Positions 54,520 to 64,000 of a stretch of 64,000 bases of DNA are shown one piece after another. The notes beneath the pieces were generated by a model that saw only the letters and a list, made by a program, of their open reading frames with translations, did not search any database and was not told the DNA's origin. Location: positions 11,764,501 to 11,828,500 of the forward strand of contig OZ059896.1 of the NCBI GenBank assembly GCA_964057225.1, written 5' to 3'. Position 1 is the first letter of the stretch, and every line of letters begins with the position of its first letter. The stretch is from Auanema rhodensis (taxonomy: Eukaryota; Nematoda; Chromadorea; Rhabditida; Rhabditidae). The translations under genes and the position numbers were made by a program.

Positions 54520-57500
54520 ATATGGGATTAAATAAAAGAGATGGAGTGAAATGGTTTAGAAAATACAAAATATTTAAATGTTTCAGTTTTTGAGCATCAC
54601 AATATTGAAATTTAAATGTTTTTTAATGTTTAAAAATTTTAAGAATGAAATTATGAAATAGTGGTAAAAATATAAAATTGTTTAAAATATGAGATTAAAT
54701 AAAAGAGATGGAGTGAAATGGTTTAGAAAATACAAAATATTTGAATGTTTCAGTTTTTGATCATCACAATATTGAAATTTAAATGTTTTTTAATAATTAA
54801 AAATTTAAAAATTTAAAAAATGAAATTATGAAATAGTGGTAGAAATATAAAATTGTTTAAAATATGGAATTAAATAAAAGAGATGGAGTGAAATGGTTTA
54901 GAAAATACAAAATATTTAAATGTTTCAGTTTTTGAGCATCACAATACTGAAATTTAAATGTTTTTCAATGATTAAAATATTAAAAAATGAAATTATGAAA
55001 TAGTGGTAGAAATATAAAATTGTTTAAAATATGGAATTAAATAAAAGAGATGGAGTGAAATGGTTTAGAAAAAACAAAATATTTGAATGTTTCAGTTTTT
55101 GATCATCACAATATTGAAATTTAAATGTTTTTTAATGATTGAAAATTTAAAAAATGAAATTATGAAATTGTGGTAGAATTAAAAAATTGTATAAAATATG
55201 GGATTAAATAAAATAGATAGAGTGAAATGGTTTAGAAAATACAAAATATTTGAATGTTTCAGTTTTTGATCATCACAATATTGAAATTTAAATGTTTTTT
55301 AATGATTAAAAATTTGAAAAATGAAATTATGAATTTGTGGTAGAAATATAAAATTGTTTAAAATATGGGATTAAATAAAATAGATGGAGTGAAATGGTTT
55401 AGAAAATACAAAATATTTGAATGTTTCAGTTTTTGATCATCACAATATTGAAATTTAAATGTTTTTTAATGATTAAAAATTTGAAAAATGAAATTATGAA
55501 ATTGTGGTAGAAATATAAAATTGTTTAAAATATGGGATTAAATAAAATAGATGGAGTGAAATGGTTTAGAAAATACAAAATATTTGAATGTTTCAGTTTT
55601 GATCATCACAATATTAAAATTTAAATGTTTTTTAATAATTAAAAATTTAAAAAATAAGATTATGAAATAGTGGTAAAAATATAAAATTGTTTAAAATATG
55701 GGATTAAATAAAATAGATGGAGTGAAATGGTTTAGAAAATACAAAATATTTGAATGTTTCAGTTTTTGAACATCACAATATTAAAATTTAAATGTTTTTT
55801 AATGATTGAAAATTTAAAAAATGAAATTATGAAATTGTGGTAGAATTAAAAAATTGTATAAAATATGGGATTAAATAAAATAGATGGAGTGAAATGGTTT
55901 AGAAAATACAAAATATTTAAATGTTTCAGTTTTTGAGCATCACAATACTGAAATTTAAATGTTTTTCAATGATTAAAATATTAAAAAATGAAATTATGAA
56001 ATAGTGGTAAAAATATAAAATTGTTTAAAATATGGGATTAAATAAAAGAGATGGAGTGAAATGGTTTAGAAAATATAAAATATTTAAATGTTCCAGTTTT
56101 TGAGCATCACAATATTGAAATTTAAGTGTTTTTTAATGATTAAAAATTTTAAGAATGAAATTATGAAATAGTGGTAAAAATATAAAATTGTTCAAAATAT
56201 GGGATTAAATAAAAGAGATGGAGTGAAATGGTTTAGAAAATACAAAATATTTAAATGTTTCAGTTTTTGATCATCACAATATTGAAATTTAAATGTTTTT
56301 TAATGATGAAAAATTTAAGAATGAAATTATGAAATAGTGGTAGAATTATGAAATTGTTTAAAATATGGAATTAAATAAAATAGATGTAGTGAAATGGTTT
56401 AGAAAATACAAAATATTTAAATGTTTCAGTTTTTGAGCATCACAATATTGAAATTTAAATGTTTTTTAATGATTAAAAATTTGAAAAATGAAATTATGAA
56501 ATTGTGGTAGAAATATAAAATTGTTTAAAATATGGAATTAAATAAAAGAGATGGAGTGAAATGGTTTAGAAAATATAAAATATTTAAATGTTTCAGTTTT
56601 TGATCATCACAATATTGAAATTTAAATGTTTTTTAATAATTAAAAATTTAAAAATTTAAAAAATGAAATTATGAAATAGTGGTAACAATATAAAATTGTT
56701 TAAAATATGGGATTAAATAAAAGAGATGGAGTGAAATGGTTTAGAAAATACAAAATATTTAAATGTTTCAGTTTTTGAGCATCACAATATTGAAATTTAA
56801 ATGTTTTTTAATGTTTAAAAATTTTAAGAATGAAATTATGAAATAGTGGTAAAAATATAAAATTGTTTAAAATATGAGATTAAATAAAAGAGATGGAGTG
56901 AAATGGTTTAGAAAATACAAAATATTTGAATGTTTCAGTTTTTGATCATCACAATATTGAAATTTAAATGTTTTTTAATAATTAAAAATTTAAAAATTTA
57001 AAAAATGAAATTATGAAATAGTGGTAGAAATATAAAATTGTTTAAAATATGGAATTAAATAAAAGAGATGGAGTGAAATGGTTTAGAAAATACAAAATAT
57101 TTAAATGTTTCAGTTTTTGAGCATCACAATACTGAAATTTAAATGTTTTTCAATGATTAAAATATTAAAAAATGAAATTATGAAATAGTGGTAGAAATAT
57201 AAAATTGTTTAAAATATGGAATTAAATAAAAGAGATGGAGTGAAATGGTTTAGAAAAAACAAAATATTTGAATGTTTCAGTTTTTGATCATCACAATATT
57301 GAAATTTAAATGTTTTTTAATGATTGAAAATTTAAAAAATGAAATTATGAAATTGTGGTAGAATTAAAAAATTGTATAAAATATGGGATTAAATAAAATA
57401 GATAGAGTGAAATGGTTTAGAAAATACAAAATATTTAAATGTTTCAGTTTTTGAGCATCACAATATTGAAATTTAAATGTTTTTTAATGATTAAAAATTT

Positions 57501-58388
57501 GAAAAATGAAATTATGAAATTGTGGTAGAAATATAAAATTGTTTAAAATATGGGATTAAATAAAATAGATGGAGTGAAATGGTTTAGAAAATACAAAATA
57601 TTTGAATGTTTCAGTTTTTGATCATCACAATATTGAAATTTAAATGTTTTTTAATGATTAAAAATTTGAAAAATGAAATTATGAAATTGTGGTAGAAATA
57701 TAAAATTGTTTAAAATATGGGATTAAATAAAATAGATGGAGTGAAATGGTTTAGAAAATACAAAATATTTGAATGTTTCAGTTTTGATCATCACAATATT
57801 AAAATTTAAATGTTTTTTAATAATTAAAAATTTAAAAAATAAGATTATGAAATAGTGGTAAAAATATAAAATTGTTTAAAATATGGGATTAAATAAAATA
57901 GATGGAGTGAAATGGTTTAGAAAATACAAAATATTTGAATGTTTCAGTTTTTGAACATCACAATATTAAAATTTAAATGTTTTTTAATGATTGAAAATTT
58001 AAAAAATGAAATTATGAAATTGTGGTAGAATTAAAAAATTGTATAAAATATGGGATTAAATAAAATAGATGGAGTGAAATGGTTTAGAAAATACAAAATA
58101 TTTAAATGTTTCAGTTTTTGAGCATCACAATACTGAAATTTAAATGTTTTTCAATGATTAAAATATTAAAAAATGAAATTATGAAATAGTGGTAAAAATA
58201 TAAAATTGTTTAAAATATGGGATTAAATAAAAGAGATGGAGTGAAATGGTTTAGAAAATATAAAATATTTAAATGTTCCAGTTTTTGAGCATCACAATAT
58301 TGAAATTTAAGTGTTTTTTAATGATTAAAAATTTTAAGAATGAAATTATGAAATAGTGGTAAAAATATAAAATTGTTCAAAATATGGG

Positions 58389-59318
58389 ATTAAATAAAAG
58401 AGATGGAGTGAAATGGTTTAGAAAATACAAAATATTTAAATGTTTCAGTTTTTGATCATCACAATATTGAAATTTAAATGTTTTTTAATGATGAAAAATT
58501 TAAGAATGAAATTATGAAATAGTGGTAGAATTATGAAATTGTTTAAAATATGGAATTAAATAAAATAGATGTAGTGAAATGGTTCAGAAAATACAAAATA
58601 TTTAAATGTTTCAGTTTTTGAGCATCACAATATTGAAATTTAAATGTTTTTTAATGATTAAAAATTTGAAAAATGAAATTATGAAATTGTGGTAGAAATA
58701 TAAAATTGTTTAAAATATGGAATTAAATAAAAGAGATGGAGTGAAATGGTTTAGAAAATATAAAATATTTAAATGTTTCAGTTTTTGATCATCACAATAT
58801 TGAAATTTAAATGTTTTTCAATGATTAAAATATTAAAAAATGAAATTATGAAATAGTGGTAGAAATATAAAATTGTTTAAAATATGGAATTAAATAAAAG
58901 AGATGGAGTGAAATGGTTTAGAAAATACAAAATATTTAAATGTTTCAGTTTTTGATCATCACAATATTGAAATTTAAATGTTTTTTAATGATGAAAAATT
59001 TAAGAATGAAATTATGAAATAGTGGTAGAATTATGAAATTGTTTAAAATATGGAATTAAATAAAATAGATGTAGTGAAATGGTTTAGAAAATACAAAATA
59101 TTTAAATGTTTCAGTTTTTGAGCATCACAATATTGAAATTTAAATGTTTTTTAATGATTAAAAATTTGAAAAATGAAATTATGAAATTGTGGTAGAAATA
59201 TAAAATTGTTTAAAATATGGAATTAAATAAAAGAGATGGAGTGAAATGGTTTAGAAAATATAAAATATTTAAATGTTTCAGTTTTTGATCATCACAATAT
59301 TGAAATTTAAATGTTTTT
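58389..59318 (+). repeat. Three-monomer duplication inside the HOR, 500 bp offset
   Basis: The stretch 58389-58818 is repeated at 58889-59318, exactly 500 bp later. It includes the gatgaaaaatttaagaatg monomer with gaattatgaaattg and the gatgtagtg monomer. A private ggttcag near 58584 (ggtttag in the copy near 59084) marks the first copy. The connecting monomer near 58780-58880 is a hybrid with tgatcatcac in front and tttttcaatgattaaaata behind. This explains the 2,685 bp third cycle as 2,185 + 500. Confidence 0.88.
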
Positions 59319-60736
59319 TAATAATTAAAAATTTAAAAATTTAAAAAATGAAATTATGAAATAGTGGTAACAATATAAAATTGTTTAAAATATGGGATTA
59401 AATAAAAGAGATGGAGTGAAATGGTTTAGAAAATACAAAATATTTAAATGTTTCAGTTTTTGAGCATCACAATATTGAAATTTAAATGTTTTTTAATGTT
59501 TAAAAATTTTAAGAATGAAATTATGAAATAGTGGTAAAAATATAAAATTGTTTAAAATATGAGATTAAATAAAAGAGATGGAGTGAAATGGTTTAGAAAA
59601 TACAAAATATTTGAATGTTTCAGTTTTTGATCATCACAATATTGAAATTTAAATGTTTTTTAATAATTAAAAATTTAAAAATTTAAAAAATGAAATTATG
59701 AAATAGTGGTAGAAATATAAAATTGTTTAAAATATGGAATTAAATAAAAGAGATGGAGTGAAATGGTTTAGAAAATACAAAATATTTAAATGTTTCAGTT
59801 TTTGAGCATCACAATACTGAAATTTAAATGTTTTTCAATGATTAAAATATTAAAAAATGAAATTATGAAATAGTGGTAGAAATATAAAATTGTTTAAAAT
59901 ATGGAATTAAATAAAAGAGATGGAGTGAAATGGTTTAGAAAAAACAAAATATTTGAATGTTTCAGTTTTTGATCATCACAATATTGAAATTTAAATGTTT
60001 TTTAATGATTGAAAATTTAAAAAATGAAATTATGAAATTGTGGTAGAATTAAAAAATTGTATAAAATATGGGATTAAATAAAATAGATAGAGTGAAATGG
60101 TTTAGAAAATACAAAATATTTAAATGTTTCAGTTTTTGAGCATCACAATATTGAAATTTAAATGTTTTTTAATGATTAAAAATTTGAAAAATGAAATTAT
60201 GAAATTGTGGTAGAAATATAAAATTGTTTAAAATATGGGATTAAATAAAATAGATGGAGTGAAATGGTTTAGAAAATACAAAATATTTGAATGTTTCAGT
60301 TTTTGATCATCACAATATTGAAATTTAAATGTTTTTTAATGATTAAAAATTTGAAAAATGAAATTATGAAATTGTGGTAGAAATATAAAATTGTTTAAAA
60401 TATGGGATTAAATAAAAGAGATGGAGTGAAATGGTTTAGAAAATACAAAATATTTAAATGTTTCAGTTTTTGAGCATCACAATATTGAAATTTAAATGTT
60501 TTTTAATGATTAAAAATTTGAAAAATGAAATTATGAAATAGTGGTAAAAATATAAAATTGTTTAAAATATGGGATTAAATAAAAGAGATGGAGTGAAATG
60601 GTTTAGAAAATACAAAATATTTAAATGTTTCAGTTTTGATCATCACAATATTGAAATTTAAATGTTTTTTAATAATTAAAAATTTAAGAATTTAAAAAAT
60701 GAAATTATGAAATAGTGGTGAAAATATAAAATTGTT

Positions 60737-62652
60737 TAAAATATGGGATTAAATAAAATAGATGGAGTGAAATGGTTTAGAAAATACAAAATATTTAAAT
60801 GTTTCAGTTTTTGAGCATCACAATATTGAAATTTAAATGTTTTTTAATGTTTAAAAATTTTAAGAATGAAATTATGAAATAGTGGTAAAAATATAAAATT
60901 GTTTAAAATATGGGATTAAATAAAATAGATGGAGTGAAATGGTTTAGAAAATACAAAATATTTAAATGTTTCAGTTTTTGAGCATCACAATATTGAAATT
61001 TAAATGTTTTTTAATGATTGAAAACTTAAAAAATGAAATTATGAAATTGTGGTAGAATTAAAATATTGTATAAAATATGGGATTAAATAAAATAGATGGA
61101 GTTAAATGGTTTAGAAAATACAAAATATTTAAATGTTTCAGTTTTTGAGCATCACAATACTGAAATTTAAATGTTTTTCAATGATTAAAATATTAAAAAA
61201 TGAAATTATGAAATTGTGGTAGAAATATAAAATTGTTTAAAAAATGGAATTAAATAAAAGAGATGGAGTGAAATGGTTTAGAAATTACAGAATATTTGAA
61301 TGTTTCAGTTTTTGATCATCACAATATTGAAATTTAAATGTTTTTTAATAATTAAAAATTTAAAAATTAAAAAATGAAATTATGAAATTGTGGTAGAATT
61401 AAAAAATTGTATAAAATATGGGATTAAATAAAATAGATGGAGTGAAATGGTTTAGAAAATACAAAATATTTAAATGTTTCAGTTTTTGAGCATCACAATA
61501 TTGAAATTTAAATGTTTTTTAATGTTTAAAAATTTTAAGAATGAAATTATGAAATAGTGGTAAAAATATAAAATTGTTTAAAATATGGGATTAAATAAAA
61601 TAGATGGAGTGAAATGGTTTAGAAAATACAAAATATTTAAATGTTTCAGTTTTTGAGCATCACAATATTGAAATTTAAATGTTTTTTAATGATTGAAAAC
61701 TTAAAAAATGAAATTATGAAATTGTGGTAGAATTAAAATATTGTATAAAATATGGGATTAAATAAAATAGATGGAGTTAAATGGTTTAGAAAATACAAAA
61801 TATTTAAATGTTTCAGTTTTTGAGCATCACAATACTGAAATTTAAATGTTTTTCAATGATTAAAATATTAAAAAATGAAATTATGAAATTGTGGTAGAAA
61901 TATAAAATTGTTTAAAAAATGGAATTAAATAAAAGAGATGGAGTGAAATGGTTTAGAAATTACAGAATATTTGAATGTTTCAGTTTTTGATCATCACAAT
62001 ATTGAAATTTAAATGTTTTTTAATAATTAAAAATTTAAAAATTAAAAAATGAAATTATGAAATTGTGGTAGAATTAAAAAATTGTATAAAATATGGGATT
62101 AAATAAAATAGATGGAGTGAAATGGTTTAGAAAATACAAAATATTTAAATGTTTCAGTTTTTGAGCATCACAATATTGAAATTTAAATGTTTTTTAATGT
62201 TTAAAAATTTTAAGAATGAAATTATGAAATAGTGGTAAAAATATAAAATTGTTTAAAATATGGGATTAAATAAAATAGATGGAGTGAAATGGTTTAGAAA
62301 ATACAAAATATTTAAATGTTTCAGTTTTTGAGCATCACAATACTGAAATTTAAATGTTTTTCAATGATTAAAATATTAAAAAATGAAATTATGAAATTGT
62401 GGTAGAAATATAAAATTGTTTAAAAAATGGAATTAAATAAAAGAGATGGAGTGAAATGGTTTAGAAATTACAGAATATTTGAATGTTTCAGTTTTTGATC
62501 ATCACAATATTGAAATTTAAATGTTTTTTAATAATTAAAAATTTAAAAATTAAAAAATGAAATTATGAAATTGTGGTAGAATTAAAAAATTGTATAAAAT
62601 ATGGGATTAAATAAAATAGATGGAGTGAAATGGTTTAGAAAATACAAAATAT
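60737..62652 (+). repeat. 4-mer HOR, 675 bp period, third copy shortened to 508 bp
   Basis: The private gattgaaaacttaaaaaatg occurs at 61017 and 61692, 675 bp apart (4 x 168.75). The gaaattacagaatatttg marker is at 61281, 61956 and 62464, giving 675 and then 508 bp. The third unit lacks the gaaaactt monomer (675 - 167 = 508). Monomers gaattaaaatattg, gagttaaatgg and gaaattacag are typical of domain M, so this segment starts domain M'. Confidence 0.88.
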
Positions 62653-64000
62653 TCAAATGTTTCAGTTTTTGAGCATCACAATACTGAAATTTAAATGTTT
62701 TTCAATGATTAAAATATTAAAAAATGAAATTATGAAATAGTGGTAGAAATATAAAATTGTTTAAAATATGGAATTAAATAAAAGAGATGGAGTGAAATGG
62801 TTTAGAAAATACAAAATATTTAAATGTTTCAGTTTTTGAGCATCACAATACTGAAATTTAAATGTTTTTCAATGATTAAAATATTAAAAAATGAAATTAT
62901 GAAATAGTGGTAGAAATATAAAATTGTTTAAAATATGGAATTAAATAAAAGAGATGGAGTGAAATGGTTTAGAAAAAACAAAATATTTGAATGTTTCAGT
63001 TTTTGAGCATCACAATATTGAAATTTAAATGTTTTTTAATGATTAAAAATTTAAAAAATGAAATTATGAAATTGTGGTAGAATTTAAAAATTGTATAAAA
63101 TATGGGATTAAATAAAATAGATAGAGTGAAATGGTTTAGAAAATACAAAATATTTAAATGTTTCAGTTTTTGAGCATCACAATATTGAAATTTAAATGTT
63201 TTTTAATGATTAAAAATTTGAAAAATGAAATTATGAAATTGTGGTAGAAATATAAAATTGTTTAAAATATGGGATTAAATAAAATAGATGGAGTGAAATG
63301 GTTTAGAAAATACAAAATATTTGAATGTTTCAGTTTTTGAGCATCACAATATTGAAATTTAAATGTTTTTTAATGATTAAAAATTTAAAAAATGAAATTA
63401 TAAAATAGTGGTAGAATCATAAAATTGTTTAAAATATGGGATTAAATAAAATAGATGGAGTGAAATGGTTTAGAAAATACAAAATATTCAACTGTTTCAG
63501 TTTTTGAGCATCACAATATTGAAAATTAAATGTTTTTTAATGATTAAAAATTCAAAAATGAAATTATGAAATTGTGGTAGAACTATAAAATTGTTTAAAA
63601 TATGGGATTAAATAAACTAGATGGAGTGAAATGCTTTAGAAAATACAAATATTTAAATGTTTCAGTTTTTGAGCATCACAATATTGAAATTTAAATGTTT
63701 TTCAATGATTAAAAATTTAAAAATGAAATTATAAAATTGTGGTAGAAATATAAAATTGTATAAAATATGAGATTAAATAAATTAGATGGAGTGAAATGGT
63801 TTAGAAAATACAAAATATTTAAATGTTTCAGTTTTTGAGCATCACAATATTGAAATTTAAATGTTTTTTAATGATTAAAAAGTTAAACAATAAGATTATG
63901 AAATAGTGGTAAAAATATAAAATTGTTTAAAATATGGGATTAAATAAAATAGATGGAGTGAAATGGTTTAGAAAATACAAAATATTTAAATGTTTCAGTT
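62474..64000 (+). repeat. Copy of 50034-51560 (offset 12,440 bp), cut by the window end
   Basis: Marker pairs are exactly 12,440 bp apart: attcaaatg 50214/62654 and tattcaactg 51049/63489. A few differences are visible: tgagcatcac near 63005 against tgatcatcac near 50565, gattaaaaattt against gattgaaaattt shortly after, and a private agttaaacaataag near 63885. The match continues to the last base, so the M-type HOR extends beyond the window. Confidence 0.85.

Larger units (their letters stand above)
52480..60416 (+). repeat. 13-mer HOR (2,185 bp base unit), about 3.2 cycles
   Basis: The marker gaaaaaacaaaatatttg occurs at 52708, 55068, 57253 and 59938, giving cycles of 2,360, 2,185 and 2,685 bp. 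The private tttttgaacatcac is at 53408, 55768 and 57953, with the same first two spacings. The 2,185 bp cycle is 13 monomers of about 168 bp. The first cycle is longer by exactly 175 bp, one class B monomer. The third is longer by exactly 500 bp, three monomers. Markers such as atgttccag, gatgtagtg and aaaaaataagatt are shared with domain L, so this domain is called L'. Confidence 0.92.
1..64000 (+). repeat. AT-rich satellite DNA array, ~167 bp monomer
   Basis: The entire window is a head-to-tail tandem array. Taking the motif atatgg as phase zero, the first monomers span 1-167, 168-342, 343-509, 510-683 and 684-850, giving lengths of 167, 175, 167, 174 and 167 bp. The same conserved landmarks recur in the same order to the last base: gatggagtgaaatggttt, then gtttcag, then catcacaatatt, then atttaaatg, then gaaattatg, then gtggta. 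I estimate about 380 copies. All monomers that I followed read in the + orientation, with no inversion, no insertion and no non-repeat spacer. Both ends are inside the array. The organisation is that of a eukaryotic satellite, and a centromeric or heterochromatic location is inference. The species and the family name are not recognised. Confidence 0.98.

Noticed and set aside
1-64000. CRISPR array
   Set aside because: The repeats are contiguous ~167 bp monomers with no unique spacers between short repeats, and no cas-like gene exists in the window.
1-64000. CENP-B box in the monomer
   Set aside because: The known CENP-B box core contains CpG (TTCG and CGGG parts). CpG is virtually absent here and no similar motif was found, so a CENP-B type site is not supported. 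This does not exclude a centromeric role.
1-64000. Telomeric repeat or subtelomere boundary
   Set aside because: No runs of TTAGGG, TTTAGGG or TTAGG type units on either strand were seen. Nothing in the window shows closeness to a chromosome end.
1-64000. Bacterial iteron origin or plasmid repeat region
   Set aside because: The array is far too long and regular, lacks any replication gene and has HOR structure typical of eukaryotic satellites.
1-64000. TATA boxes, poly(A) signals and A/T palindromes such as atttaaat, aaatattt and tgatca
   Set aside because: Such motifs occur in nearly every monomer simply because the sequence is about 81% AT and repeated. There is no linked gene or other evidence that any acts as a regulatory site.
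1-64000. Assignment to a named satellite family or species
   Set aside because: Several insects, nematodes and plants have AT-rich satellites of 160-180 bp. I could not match this monomer to one with confidence. A search of the consensus monomer against nucleotide and satellite databases would decide it.

Overview
The whole 64 kb window is one uninterrupted block of satellite DNA. It is a head-to-tail tandem array of an AT-rich monomer of about 167 bp (variants 166-176 bp), roughly 380 copies, all in the same orientation. The array runs off both ends, so its true size is unknown. I see no gene, RNA gene, transposon, CRISPR array, telomere motif or unique sequence. The only open reading frame of any size (68 codons, minus strand, 4737-4943) lies wholly inside the repeat and depends on one base change and a TTG start, so I reject it. 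A satellite array of this size and structure points to a eukaryotic chromosome: a centromeric, pericentromeric, subtelomeric or other heterochromatic block. I do not recognise the family and cannot name the species.

Counted by hand, the first monomer (1-167) has 74 A, 62 T, 26 G and 5 C, so it is about 81% AT with a G:C ratio near 5:1 on the + strand. CpG is almost absent.

The monomers are not random variants. Diagnostic substitutions recur at fixed distances and define higher-order repeats (HORs) made of several monomers. By these markers the window divides into four domains: L (1 to ~27.5 kb), M (~27.8 to ~52.2 kb), L' (~52.2 to ~60.7 kb, sharing variants with L) and M' (~60.7 kb to the end, sharing variants with M). 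Clear periods are 337 and 341 bp (2-mers), 334 bp (2-mer), 500 bp (3-mers), 675 bp (4-mer), 832 bp (5-mer), 1,166 and 1,177 bp (7-mers), 1,834 bp (11-mer), 2,185 bp (13-mer, with one cycle expanded by 175 bp and another by 500 bp), and about 3,684 bp (22-mer). Larger non-adjacent copies lie 4,870, 6,047, 12,440 and 16,210 bp apart.

Nothing here encodes a pathway. The sequence is a record of unequal exchange, local amplification and conversion-like patching in a satellite. The points worth following are the nested HOR system, the domain alternation, the linked-variant dimers and the hybrid monomers that mark exchange points.
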